NCBI GenBank assembly: GCA_015061815.1
Contig: SUVW01000004.1
Span: forward strand, 82,205-146,204
Length of the DNA: 64,000 nucleotides
Reading direction: 5' to 3'
Source: Lentisphaerota bacterium
Lineage (GTDB): Bacteria; Verrucomicrobiota; Lentisphaeria; Victivallales; Victivallaceae
The notes beneath the pieces were generated by a model that worked only from the letters and a program-made list of their open reading frames with translations, was not told the origin of the DNA and ran no database searches. The translations under genes and the position numbers were made by a program. The number at the start of each line of letters is the position of its first letter. Within the stretch, counting starts at the first letter, position 1. This document shows positions 50,686 through 59,243 of this stretch, piece by piece.

Positions 50686-52473
50686 TCATTTCCAGTTCAA
50701 TAATTCATTCAGCTCCTCTTCCGGGAGAAACGGAGCCAGATTTTCCATTGGCAGTGAGACCATCGAACCATCGGACATCATCTTTGAGGAAAGCCGCGGC
50801 CCGCATGGAACTGCCGGATCGGTCATCACTTCGATCACCACTGTACCGGGCAGATCGAGCAGAGTTTTTATGGAATTGCGCAAATCTTTGGAAGATTCCA
50901 GTTTCCGATATTCCAAACCATAAGCCGGGATCAATTTACTCAAATCCGGTAAATGCAGACCGCTTTGGGCGTTGCTGGCAACAAAATGTGAATTAAATCT
51001 GGCTTTCTGCATATTGACTATCGAACCATACCCGCCATTATTCAGGACAAAAAACTTGATCGGCAAATCAAGATTTTTCAATGTCTGCAATTCCTGAATA
51101 TTGTGCTGCAATCCGCCGTCACCGATGATTCCAATGGTGCGTTTTCCGGAAACAACAGCTCCGCCGATCACTGCCGGAAGGCCGAAGCCCATGGAACCCA
51201 ATCCAGGAGTATTGAAAATCCTTGCTCCGGAACGGATTTTGATCGCCTGCATCACAAATTCCGCGCACGCACCGGAACTGCCGGGAATAAGCAGATCATC
51301 ATCGGTCAGCAGTTCTGAAAGTTCGTCAACAAAGTGATAAAGGCTGATCAACGGGGCATTTTCATCTTTCATTTCAGAAGTAATTATCGGGTAACGATCC
51401 TGCAATTCTTTGGCAAATTTCACCCATCGGGCAAATTTTTCCGGTTCACCTTTATCGGGAATCGCCGAAATGGTATCCAGCAGTTTTCCGGCATCCAGTG
51501 CAAATTTTCCGACGAAATCCATTGCCAGTTTGTCGATTTCCGGCAACTCTATATCCACGATCACCTTACGGGCTTCTGGAGCAAATCCCGGATGATTGAA
51601 TCCGGTCTGGCAAAGATCAAGCCGGGTTCCCAGAATCAGTAGAAAGTCTGCCGTCTGCTGAATGATATTCGCTCCCCGGGAAGCGATGATACCGGGTCTA
51701 CCGGCATACAGCGGGTGATCCTCTTTGATGAAATCTGCCGCTTTCCAGCTGGTCAATACCGGAATGCCGAATCTTTCCGCAAATTGCAGAAACTCTTTCA
51801 CATGACCGGTCGAACGCACTCCATTGCCCACATAGACCGCCGGACGGGAGGCACGGGATAGCTCATTGACAATAAATTCTGCAGCTTTGCGGTATTCGGC
51901 AGAATCATCATTTTTTTCCGAAGGCACAAATCCCGGCAGTTTTCCCGGTTCAATCAACGCCCCTTGAATATCCACCGGAATATCCAACCACACCGGCCCT
52001 TTCCGAGGAGTACGAGCAAGATAGACGGCTTTTTCCAATTCATAACGGATTTGTGAGGCATTTTTAACACAGGCGGCGTATTTGGTCACCGGCTTGACGA
52101 TTTCCACAGTATCCACCTCTTGAATACCCATCTGGCGCATACCCCGTTTTTCCATCAATTCATTGTGTTTTGCCTGACCGGAAAGGATCAATACCGGTGT
52201 GGAATCGATCCATGATCCGGCAATCCCGGTCAGCGCATTGGTCGATCCCGGCCCGGCAGTGACCAATGCCACGCCCAAATCATCGGTATACTGTCCGGCA
52301 GCATCGGCGGCAATGGCACACGCCTGTTCGTGGAGCATAGGAATATAGCGGATCTCACTTTTTCCCAGAGAATCCACCAGATGCATACAACCGCCGCCCG
52401 GAAGCATGAAGCACTCTTTCACCCCCGCATGATCATGCAGATAGCGGAAAATGTAGTCGGAAACTTTTTCCAT
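50686..52473 (-). CDS. ThDP-dependent enzyme of the acetolactate-synthase family
   Basis: 595 residues from MEKVSDYIFRYL. Three domains: PYR (MLHEQACAIAADAAGQY with the catalytic Glu, AGPGSTNALTGIAGSWIDST), central (about 190-330) and PP with the ThDP motif GIIGDGGLQHNIQELQTL ending near LNNGGYGS. In this context it is unlikely to be the housekeeping IlvB. Precedent in CDP-sugar loci is YerE, which adds a two-carbon unit from pyruvate to CDP-4-keto-3,6-dideoxyglucose. The ATG overlaps the NeuB-cupin stop by 1 nt, with GGAG 8 nt upstream. Confidence 0.8.
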   Translation of the reverse strand: MEKVSDYIFRYLHDHAGVKECFMLPGGGCMHLVDSLGKSEIRYIPMLHEQACAIAADAAGQYTDDLGVALVTAGPGSTNALTGIAGSWIDSTPVLILSGQAKHNELMEKRGMRQMGIQEVDTVEIVKPVTKYAACVKNASQIRYELEKAVYLARTPRKGPVWLDIPVDIQGALIEPGKLPGFVPSEKNDDSAEYRKAAEFIVNELSRASRPAVYVGNGVRSTGHVKEFLQFAERFGIPVLTSWKAADFIKEDHPLYAGRPGIIASRGANIIQQTADFLLILGTRLDLCQTGFNHPGFAPEARKVIVDIELPEIDKLAMDFVGKFALDAGKLLDTISAIPDKGEPEKFARWVKFAKELQDRYPIITSEMKDENAPLISLYHFVDELSELLTDDDLLIPGSSGACAEFVMQAIKIRSGARIFNTPGLGSMGFGLPAVIGGAVVSGKRTIGIIGDGGLQHNIQELQTLKNLDLPIKFFVLNNGGYGSIVNMQKARFNSHFVASNAQSGLHLPDLSKLIPAYGLEYRKLESSKDLRNSIKTLLDLPGTVVIEVMTDPAVPCGPRLSSKMMSDGSMVSLPMENLAPFLPEEELNELLNWK

Positions 52474-53999
52474 CAGTCGATCTCCCCGTTGAGCCAACTG
52501 CGGTAGAAGGTCATATAGGTTTTACGCATGGCAGTTTCCGCAATATTTTTATCATCATAAAAGGAATCATTTTTGAAGTGAGTAGTGGAAATTTCTTCCA
52601 TCACCGCTCCAGTGGCAGTGCCGAAATCGTGGGGTTTGCCTCTCTCCACCACAATGATGTCCCCCGCCTGATAAACCTTTTTCTCCCCGGCAAGAGTTAT
52701 TTCCAAAGTGCCGTAAAGCACGTGGAATGTTTCCTCTTTCTTGTGATGGGTATGCACCGGATTGTATTGTCCGGGCAATTGGAGCAATATTTTTTTACAA
52801 TATTCCCGGTTGACACAGGTGATAATCGAACAGCCTACCTCATAGAATTTTTCCAAACCGTAGTGGTGGGAAAGTTCCAAATCCAGTTTATCCTGCAACT
52901 GAATGCCGGAATCTTTGATAAGCCGGCAGAGTTTGCCGATTATTTCCCGCACTTTGGCACGGTTGTCTTTGATTTCGGCATTATCATTACTCACTGCTTC
53001 TTTTGCTGCAATATCTTTTACAGCAACAAATTCACGGTATTTGGAACACTCGTTGGCGATGAATTGACCATCGCTGTTGGGCATGGCAAAAAAGATTTTG
53101 TCTGCGGTAATATTCTCACCTTTCTTAATGGGACAAAGTGCGAATATACCGCGCTGCAAGCCCCGCAGATCGGCACGTTCCTTGGCGGATATATCCCGCC
53201 GGACACCATTTTTACCGCAGATAGTGTAAGCCATTTCTGCTGCCTCAAGCCACTTGGAAATCTGTTCCGGAGTGGAACTGTAGCCATTGATCGCATATTT
53301 TTCTGTGGGCAGCCCGGTGTGACGCTCCAGAATAACTGCACCTTTGGCAACTGCAATCATCACCGGAGCGAAATTTTCCGGAGCTTCGTGAGTGGAAAAG
53401 CCGATTGAAATTTCCGGATAACGCTGATGGAAAAAGTCGATCTGATTCATTTCCAAATCAGCATCCGGAGTGGGATAGGAACCGACACAGTGCATCAGAC
53501 ACAGGGGGATTTCCCGGTGTTCAAAGAAAGAAACCACATTGTCGATATCTTCCAGCGTAGCTCCGGCAGTCGAAGCAATCACCGGTTTTCCGGCGGCAGC
53601 GACCTTTTCAAGCAACGGCCAGTCGTTGAAAGAACAGCTAGCTATCTTGACCATCTCATAACCGTGACGGACGACCATATCCACCGATTTTTCATCAAAC
53701 GGCGTACACAGCGGAATGAAACCGCAGGCCTCAACTTCCGCTTTGAGAGCGAGAAACTCCTCTTCACTCAACCGGGTTTCAGAAAAGCGTTTGATATACT
53801 TTATATCCATGCGCTCTTTGAAATCCGGATGGATAAGGGTGTCCAGATCACGGTATTGGAATTTGACTGCACAACGGAAATTTTTTTCGGCAACCGCCTC
53901 TTTCAACGCTCGGATCAATTTGATACCGTGTTCCACATCACCCATGTGGTTATTTGCCATTTCCAGAATGACCAACCGGTCAAAGCAACTGTTCTTCAT
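52473..53999 (-). CDS. NeuB-like synthase fused to a cupin domain
   Basis: 508 residues. Residues 1-280 form a NeuB/SpsE TIM barrel (ILEMANNHMGDVEHGIKLIR, PLCTPFDEKSVDM, KIASCSFNDWPLLE, GFSTHEAPENFAPV), which condenses PEP with an aldose. About 285-345 is a SAF-like region (DLRGLQRGIFALCPIKKGE). About 360-495 is a cupin with HTHHKKEETFHVLYG and PHDFGTATG metal ligands, resembling D-lyxose-isomerase-type cupins. The cupin could isomerise the sugar used by the barrel. It has its own promoter (54049-54077). The sugar product is not predictable from sequence. Confidence 0.8.
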   Translation of the reverse strand: MKNSCFDRLVILEMANNHMGDVEHGIKLIRALKEAVAEKNFRCAVKFQYRDLDTLIHPDFKERMDIKYIKRFSETRLSEEEFLALKAEVEACGFIPLCTPFDEKSVDMVVRHGYEMVKIASCSFNDWPLLEKVAAAGKPVIASTAGATLEDIDNVVSFFEHREIPLCLMHCVGSYPTPDADLEMNQIDFFHQRYPEISIGFSTHEAPENFAPVMIAVAKGAVILERHTGLPTEKYAINGYSSTPEQISKWLEAAEMAYTICGKNGVRRDISAKERADLRGLQRGIFALCPIKKGENITADKIFFAMPNSDGQFIANECSKYREFVAVKDIAAKEAVSNDNAEIKDNRAKVREIIGKLCRLIKDSGIQLQDKLDLELSHHYGLEKFYEVGCSIITCVNREYCKKILLQLPGQYNPVHTHHKKEETFHVLYGTLEITLAGEKKVYQAGDIIVVERGKPHDFGTATGAVMEEISTTHFKNDSFYDDKNIAETAMRKTYMTFYRSWLNGEID

Positions 54000-54048
54000 G
54001 CCACAGCTCCTTCAAAAAAATAAATAATATATTTTGATTTTCAGAGGT

Positions 54049-54077
54049 AATATAGCCTGCTGAATAATCTTTGTCAA
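54049..54077 (-). promoter_or_regulatory. Internal promoter upstream of the NeuB-cupin gene
   Basis: Minus-strand -35 TTGACA (54072-54077, perfect), 17-bp spacer, -10 TATATT (54049-54054). It overlaps the last codons of rfbH, so the genes from NeuB-cupin onward can be expressed independently. Confidence 0.75.
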
Positions 54078-55402
54078 GAATTCCTGCAAAACTCCCGGAT
54101 TTTTGAAATCATATAATCCAATTTATCTTTGCTCATTCCCGGATAAAGACCTATCCAGAAACTGTTGTTCATTATATTTTCAGTGTTGGGCAGCTCTCCG
54201 GTCACCCGGTAGTCCACCCCCTCCTGCAATGTTTCAAAGCAGGGATGTTTCAACAAATTGCCCGCAAACAGATTCCGGGTCTGGATCAGATTCTTTTCCA
54301 GATATTCTGTCAATTCATTGCGGGTAAACGGCGCACCGCCCTTCACCGTCATCAGAAATCCGAACCATGACGGTTCACTTTCCGGATATTTGTCAAATAT
54401 TTCCAGTTCCGGCAAATCATGCAAATGCTCTTTCAAATATGCATAATTCTTCTTGCGCGCCGCCGTGAATTTTTCCAGCTTCTCCAACTGCGCACAACCC
54501 ACCGCCGCCTGCATCTCGGTGGCTTTCAAATTATATCCGAAGTGACTGTATACATACTTGTGATCATAACCCAACGGCAGTTTCCCGAATTGCCGGGTGA
54601 ACCGGCAGCCGCAACTGTTATCCACCCCCGAATCACACCAGCATTCACGACCCCAGTCACGGATGGATAAAGCTATCTTTTTTAACAACGGATCACCGGT
54701 ATAAACCGCCCCGCCTTCTCCCATCGTCAAATGGTGCGGCGGATAAAAACTCGATGTCCCAATATCTCCCCATGTTCCGGTATATTTCCCCTCATAACGG
54801 GAACCCAGCGCATCGCAATTGTCTTCAATAAGAAACAAACCATACTTTTCACAAAACTCTTTGACCTTGCGCAGATCAAATGGATTTCCCAGTGTGTGCG
54901 CCACCATCACCGCTTTGCTCTTCGGAGAATACGCCTTTTCCAGCTCCTCCGGATCAATATTCGCCGTTCTTGCATCCACATCGGCAAACACCGGCACCGC
55001 ACCATACTGGATCACCGGAGCCACTGTCGTCGGAAATGCACACGCCACCGTAATCACCTCATCACCCCGTTTGATCCTTCTCTCCCCCAGAAGCGGAGAA
55101 GTCAATGTTGCAAATGCCAGCAAATTGGCCGATGAACCGCTATTCACCAGCAGCGCATATTTCACTCCCAGATATTCAGCAAGCTTCCTTTCAAATTCCC
55201 GGGAATATCTGCCGTAGGTCAACCAGAAATCCAACGCCGCATCCGTCAGATTTACCATCTCTTTTTCATCGAATACCCTCCCGGCGTAATTCACTTTGCT
55301 CTCACCGGGAACAAAGGCTTTCTGCTGTCCGGGTTCATGGGCCAGCCGATAATATTCGGCGGTCAATTCCAATATTTTCGCCCGCAGCTCTTCTGCACTC
55401 AT
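54074..55402 (-). CDS. rfbH: CDP-4-dehydro-6-deoxyglucose 3-dehydratase (E1)
   Basis: 442 residues from MSAEELRAKILEL. PMP-dependent C3 deoxygenation of CDP-4-keto-6-deoxyglucose. The fold-type I core has LVNSGSSANLLAFATLTSP, FLIEDNCDALGSRYEGKYTG, and the defining His in place of the PLP lysine (SSFYPPHHLTMGEGGAVYTG). The Cys cluster CWCDSGVDNSCGCRF supplies the 2Fe-2S ligands. It needs a reductase (RfbI/E3), which is not in this window. The ATG overlaps the rfbG stop by 4 nt; the longer frame to 55501 lies within rfbG. Confidence 0.94.
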   Translation of the reverse strand: MSAEELRAKILELTAEYYRLAHEPGQQKAFVPGESKVNYAGRVFDEKEMVNLTDAALDFWLTYGRYSREFERKLAEYLGVKYALLVNSGSSANLLAFATLTSPLLGERRIKRGDEVITVACAFPTTVAPVIQYGAVPVFADVDARTANIDPEELEKAYSPKSKAVMVAHTLGNPFDLRKVKEFCEKYGLFLIEDNCDALGSRYEGKYTGTWGDIGTSSFYPPHHLTMGEGGAVYTGDPLLKKIALSIRDWGRECWCDSGVDNSCGCRFTRQFGKLPLGYDHKYVYSHFGYNLKATEMQAAVGCAQLEKLEKFTAARKKNYAYLKEHLHDLPELEIFDKYPESEPSWFGFLMTVKGGAPFTRNELTEYLEKNLIQTRNLFAGNLLKHPCFETLQEGVDYRVTGELPNTENIMNNSFWIGLYPGMSKDKLDYMISKIREFCRNS

Positions 55403-56487
55403 TCTGCCCATCTCGCCCCCCTCTCTGCCGCCAGAAACATATATTTTTCCAACTGCTCCATCGTGATCACCCTTTTCCGGGTGTAAAATTCCCGATACCA
55501 CCGGGCAGTGAATTCAAACATCTCTTCCGGTTCAAGTATCCCGCGCCACTGCAGTTTTTCATGGGCCTTGCGGCAATCCAGATGCAGCAAAACCGCTTCA
55601 TGGGGAGCTTTTTCCGGAATATTTATTTCAAATTTGATCCTGTCCCACGATTTTTCCAGTTTCTCCGCCGCCGTTGCCACATCGATTATCCCGCTGCCAT
55701 CCGGACCGAAATTCCATGCCGATGCGGCCTGACGGTTGCCGGAAAGCAGTTCCTGCCCCAAAAGCAGATATCCGCTTAAAGGTTCCAGCACATGCTGCCA
55801 GGGCCGCGTGGACCGGGGATTGCGTATCTGCGCCAGCCTGCCGGCTGCCGCCGCCCGCATTATATCCGGAACCAGACGATCCTGCGCCCAATCTCCTCCG
55901 CCGATAACATTGCCCGCCCGGGCAGTGGCCAGAAGCACCCCGTGACTTTCTCCATAAGTTTCAGGATCAAAAAAACTTCTGCGGTACGAAGCACTTATCA
56001 GTTCGGCACACCCCTTGCTGGCACTGTAAGGGTCAAATCCACCCATCGGGTCTTCCTCTTTGTACCCGGCTTCCTGTTCCCGGTTTTCATAACACTTATC
56101 ACTGGTAACGACCACCACCGCCCGCACCGACGGAACAAAACGGCACGCTTCAAGAATATTGACCGTCCCCATACAGTTTGTGGCAAATGTTTCCACCGGT
56201 ATATCGTAACTTCTCCTTACTATCGGCTGGGCCGCCAGATGAAAAATCACTTCCGGCTGAAAGATTCCGATCGCATTTTTCACCGCCGCCGGATCACGGA
56301 TATCAATATACTTTTCCTCTATTTCCAAATCCAGCAAAGAGTAATGGGCCGGTTCCGTTTCCGGCGGCAGAGCCATCGCACACACCCGCGCCCCCAGCTG
56401 CTGCAGAAAAGCACACAACCACGAACCTTTGAACCCGGTATGCCCGGTAACCAGTACTTTTCTGCCTTTATAAACGGATTTGAACAT
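55399..56487 (-). CDS. rfbG: CDP-glucose 4,6-dehydratase
   Basis: 362 residues from MFKSVYKGRKVLVTG. Extended SDR that makes CDP-4-keto-6-deoxyglucose. Motifs: VTGHTGFKGSWL (NAD), HLAAQPIVRRSYDIPVETF, VVVTSDKCYEN, the YSASKG catalytic YxxxK, and RAGNVIGGGDWAQDRLVPD, which is diagnostic of RfbG. The start is 2 bp after the rfbF stop with GGAA 5 nt before the ATG; the frame to 56538 overlaps rfbF. Confidence 0.96.
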   Translation of the reverse strand: MFKSVYKGRKVLVTGHTGFKGSWLCAFLQQLGARVCAMALPPETEPAHYSLLDLEIEEKYIDIRDPAAVKNAIGIFQPEVIFHLAAQPIVRRSYDIPVETFATNCMGTVNILEACRFVPSVRAVVVVTSDKCYENREQEAGYKEEDPMGGFDPYSASKGCAELISASYRRSFFDPETYGESHGVLLATARAGNVIGGGDWAQDRLVPDIMRAAAAGRLAQIRNPRSTRPWQHVLEPLSGYLLLGQELLSGNRQAASAWNFGPDGSGIIDVATAAEKLEKSWDRIKFEINIPEKAPHEAVLLHLDCRKAHEKLQWRGILEPEEMFEFTARWYREFYTRKRVITMEQLEKYMFLAAERGARWAE

Positions 56488-56488
56488 A

Positions 56489-57301
56489 TTACTTCCAATA
56501 CTTTGTCCAGGGAGCTTTTCCCGATTCCCACATCGCATTCAAAAGTGCATATTCCCGCTGATTGTCCATGCACTGCCAGAAACCGTCGTGCCGGTAAACC
56601 GCCATATCTCCGTCAGCAGCGGCAAGCTGCATCGGCCGGCGTTCCAGATATTCATTTTCATCCGTCCTGATATATTTGCGGATGAATTCTTTTTCCATCA
56701 CCATGAATCCGCCGTTGATAAAACCATCACCGCGCGGCGGTTTCTCTTCAAATCCGCAAACCCGATCCCCATCCAGCAGCATCTGCCCGAAGCGCGCTTC
56801 CGGATGAACCGCAGAAACAGTCAGCGATCTGCCGTTTTTACGGTGGGCGGCATACAATTCATCCACCGCTATATCGCTCACTCCATCGCCGTAAGTGAGA
56901 AAAAAACGCTCATCTTCATCCCGCAGATACTTCGCCGCCGACCGGACCCGGTATCCGGTCATCGAATCCAATCCGGTTCCGGCCAGAGTCACTTCCCAAT
57001 CCGATTCTGCAGCTTCACCGTGAAACGTGATATCCGGCGTATGCCCCAGCCGGATAGTCGCATCCGAAGTACGCAAGTGATAGTTCATAAAATAGTCTAC
57101 AAACGCCTCCCGTTTGTACCCCAGACAGAGAATAAAACGGCGCACACCGAATGCCGCAAAACTTTTCATGATGTGCCAGACTATCGGCTGTTCACCGATG
57201 GCAACCATCGGTTTGGGCAACATCTCGGTCACATCCCGCAGCCGCGTGCCTTTGCCGCCGCACAGTATCATCAGAGGGATATCTGAAACATTTTCCTTCA
57301 T
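56489..57301 (-). CDS. rfbF: Glucose-1-phosphate cytidylyltransferase
   Basis: 270 residues. It makes CDP-glucose from CTP and glucose 1-phosphate. The nucleotidyltransferase signature is MILCGGKGTRLRDVTEMLPK, with PMVAIGEQPIVWHIMKSF and YGDGVSDIAVDELYAAHRK further on. GFINGGFMVMEKEFI and VYRHDGFWQCMDNQREYALL are family segments. ATG 57301 follows GGGAG by 7-8 nt. First of the rfbFGH trio, 23 bp after the nucleotide-sugar dehydrogenase. Confidence 0.96.
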   Translation of the reverse strand: MKENVSDIPLMILCGGKGTRLRDVTEMLPKPMVAIGEQPIVWHIMKSFAAFGVRRFILCLGYKREAFVDYFMNYHLRTSDATIRLGHTPDITFHGEAAESDWEVTLAGTGLDSMTGYRVRSAAKYLRDEDERFFLTYGDGVSDIAVDELYAAHRKNGRSLTVSAVHPEARFGQMLLDGDRVCGFEEKPPRGDGFINGGFMVMEKEFIRKYIRTDENEYLERRPMQLAAADGDMAVYRHDGFWQCMDNQREYALLNAMWESGKAPWTKYWK

Positions 57302-57324
57302 CACACTTCTCCCGGTTCCCTTTT

Positions 57325-58614
57325 TTACAATCTGCCGTCGACCAATTCCCGGGGCAGGACCGACTTGATGTCGAATACTATTCCATCGGCACTTTTCAAA
57401 TTTATGATATCGATATCTGAAAATTCCCGGTGCGCCACCGCCAGAACTATCGCATCATATTTACCGCAAGATAATTCTGAAAAGTTTGAAACCGATTTCA
57501 ACCCATACTCTTTTTCGATCTCATCCGGAGCGGCCCAGGGATCGAAAACATCCACCGTACAGCCGAAATCCTGCAGATTGCGCACTACATCCACCGCCCG
57601 GGAGTTACGGCAATCCGGACAATTTTCCTTAAAAGTGATCCCCAGCTGCAGCACTTTGGCATCCAGAATTTTCACGCCGCTTTTTATCATCATTTTCACG
57701 ATTTCCGCCGCCACATATTTTCCCATTCCATCATTGATCCGCCGTCCGGAAAGTATGACTTCTGGAATATACCCCAGCGATTGCGCTTTGTGGGTCAGAT
57801 AATAGGGATCAACTCCGATACAATGGCCGCCGACCAGACCGGGTTTGAATTTCAGGAAGTTCCATTTTGTTCCGGCGGCTTCCAGCACTTCGGTCGTATC
57901 GATGCCGATCAGATTGAAAATCTTGGCCAGCTCGTTAACAAAGGCGATATTCAGATCCCGCTGGGAATTTTCAATGACTTTGGCCGCTTCCGCCACCTTT
58001 ATCGAACTGGCGCGATGTGTGCCGTTATGCAAAATCGAATTGTACAATCCGTCTACAAAATCCGCCGCTTCCGGAGTGGAACCGGAGGTTATTTTCACCG
58101 TTTTAAGCAATGAATGCTCTTTGTCCCCCGGATTGATCCTTTCCGGAGAGTAGCCGCAGAAAAAATCCCGGTTGAACTTCAATCCGCTTGCCCTTTCCAG
58201 CACCGGCACACACTCTTCCTCGGTACACCCCGGATAAACAGTGCTCTCATAAATCACCACCGCCCCCGGCTTCAATGCCCGCCCGACGGTTTCCCCGGCA
58301 CGATACAACGGCATAAGATCAGGCCGGTTGTACTTATCCACCGGCGTGGGGACCGTAACAATAAAAACATCACTGCCATGCAAATCTTTTTCATCCCCGG
58401 AAAAGATCAGTTTGTCTGCCGCCGCCAGTTCTTCTGCAGAACTTTCACAGGTGACATCCACCCCGGAACGCAACTCGGCCAGACGGCCCGGTTTTATGTC
58501 AAAGCCGACTGTACGGAACTTTTTCCCGAATTCAACCGCCAGCGGCACGCCGACATATCCCATGCCGATAATGGCAATTTTCAATTCACCGGTCAATTTC
58601 ATCATTCGCAACAT
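57325..58614 (-). CDS. UDP-sugar (probably UDP-HexNAc) 6-dehydrogenase, WecC/TviB/WbpA type
   Basis: 429 residues. NAD-dependent two-step oxidation of a UDP-hexose or UDP-HexNAc to the uronate. N-terminal Rossmann segment IAIIGMGYVGVPLAVEFGKK, VFIVTVPTPVDKYNRPDL, VVIYESTVYPGCTEEECVP, FFCGYSPERINPGDKEH, and the catalytic Cys in GLVGGHCIGVDPYYLTHKAQ. The PERINPGDK segment points to the TviB/WbpA branch, which acts on N-acetylated sugars. The start is ATG 58614 (GGGGA 5 nt upstream); ATGs at 58605 and 58602 also exist. First gene of the minus-strand cluster. Confidence 0.92.
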   Translation of the reverse strand: MLRMMKLTGELKIAIIGMGYVGVPLAVEFGKKFRTVGFDIKPGRLAELRSGVDVTCESSAEELAAADKLIFSGDEKDLHGSDVFIVTVPTPVDKYNRPDLMPLYRAGETVGRALKPGAVVIYESTVYPGCTEEECVPVLERASGLKFNRDFFCGYSPERINPGDKEHSLLKTVKITSGSTPEAADFVDGLYNSILHNGTHRASSIKVAEAAKVIENSQRDLNIAFVNELAKIFNLIGIDTTEVLEAAGTKWNFLKFKPGLVGGHCIGVDPYYLTHKAQSLGYIPEVILSGRRINDGMGKYVAAEIVKMMIKSGVKILDAKVLQLGITFKENCPDCRNSRAVDVVRNLQDFGCTVDVFDPWAAPDEIEKEYGLKSVSNFSELSCGKYDAIVLAVAHREFSDIDIINLKSADGIVFDIKSVLPRELVDGRL

Positions 58615-58676
58615 CACTTTCCCCGCATCTGCAGGTGATCATATTCAACAACAACATTACCTTTTACCATCTTAAT

Positions 58677-58705
58677 ATTATAGCTCCGTTTTGAACAAAT
58701 TACAA
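58677..58705 (-). promoter_or_regulatory. Promoter of the minus-strand surface-sugar operon
   Basis: Minus-strand -35 TTGTAA (58700-58705), 17-bp spacer, -10 TATAAT (58677-58682, perfect). It is about 63 bp before the dehydrogenase start. Confidence 0.8.
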
Positions 58706-58756
58706 GCATTTTCGGACGGAATCTTCATTTTTTCGCGCCATTTGCCTGATATCCAC

Positions 58757-58785
58757 TTGAAAAAAAGCATTGATTGTACTACATT
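58757..58785 (+). promoter_or_regulatory. Promoter of the structured RNA
   Basis: -35 TTGAAA (58757-58762), 17-bp spacer, -10 TACATT (58780-58785). Transcription would begin near 58792, upstream of the hairpins that follow. Confidence 0.55.
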
Positions 58786-58791
58786 AATGCC

Positions 58792-59107
58792 CATTGTGTT
58801 TTTATTTATGAGACAATTGCAAAAGTAATTCACTCCGGCAACGGTAAATTGCAGAAACTTTTGAAATTGCTTCAACGGGCTGTTTTCCATATTTCAAGTG
58901 GGGGGATCTTCAAACGGAGATTCAACCGTTTTCCTCATAAGCAAACGGGACCAAACCGACCAAGTAGAAATTTTGTTTGCACTTTCATAAGGAGGAGTGT
59001 ACCGACAGAACTGCATTACGCAGATTTGCCGGACGGTTTCTTATGCAGAAAGTGCAGGCTCTTGGTCGGGCCAGGTCTCGGTGTATGAAAGCGTCCGGCT
59101 TTTTATT
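58792..59107 (+). ncRNA. Candidate structured non-coding RNA in the divergent gap
   Basis: About 316 nt between a promoter and a terminator-like hairpin, with no convincing ORF. The 3' half folds as one long rod: 58946-58952 with 59074-59080 (7 bp), 58956-58964 with 59061-59069 (9 bp perfect), 58978-58986 with 59048-59056 (9 bp perfect), 58987-58991 with 59040-59044, 59001-59004 with 59034-59037, and apical 59011-59014 with 59020-59023. The 5' half has a 12-bp stem with one mismatch (58814-58826 with 58857-58869) holding CCG-GCAA-CGG, and a 6-bp hairpin near 58911-58930. A 6S-like rod is one option; a leader for the glycan operon is another. Confidence 0.55.
59088..59106 (+). terminator. Terminator-like hairpin ending the structured RNA
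   Basis: AAAGC-GTCCG-GCTTT followed by TTATT. The stem is only 5 bp, so strength is uncertain. It lies upstream of the promoter at 59172-59200. Confidence 0.45.
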
Positions 59108-59171
59108 GCCGTGATATCCTCATACGTACAAAGCAAAATGCAGTGTTCACAGGAATTATCTTGAAAAAAGG

Positions 59172-59200
59172 TTGTATATTAAGCAAAACTATGCTATATT
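59172..59200 (+). promoter_or_regulatory. Promoter of the plus-strand glycan-assembly genes
   Basis: -35 TTGTAT (59172-59177), 17-bp spacer, -10 TATATT (59195-59200), about 44 bp before the ATG at 59244. Confidence 0.6.
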
Positions 59201-59243
59201 TTAGAATCAGAAATAAATTATTTGGAGAATCAGGAGAATTTTT

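Noticed and set aside
58678..58890. 70-codon minus-strand frame in the divergent gap
   Set aside because: It covers the clear TTGTAA-17-TATAAT promoter of the sugar operon, lacks recognisable features and is antisense to the structured RNA.
58792..59107. tmRNA, RNase P RNA or SRP RNA
   Set aside because: The conserved tmRNA ends, the RNase P GAGGAAAGUCC-type segment and the SRP GGAAGCAGC-type apical loop are not present.
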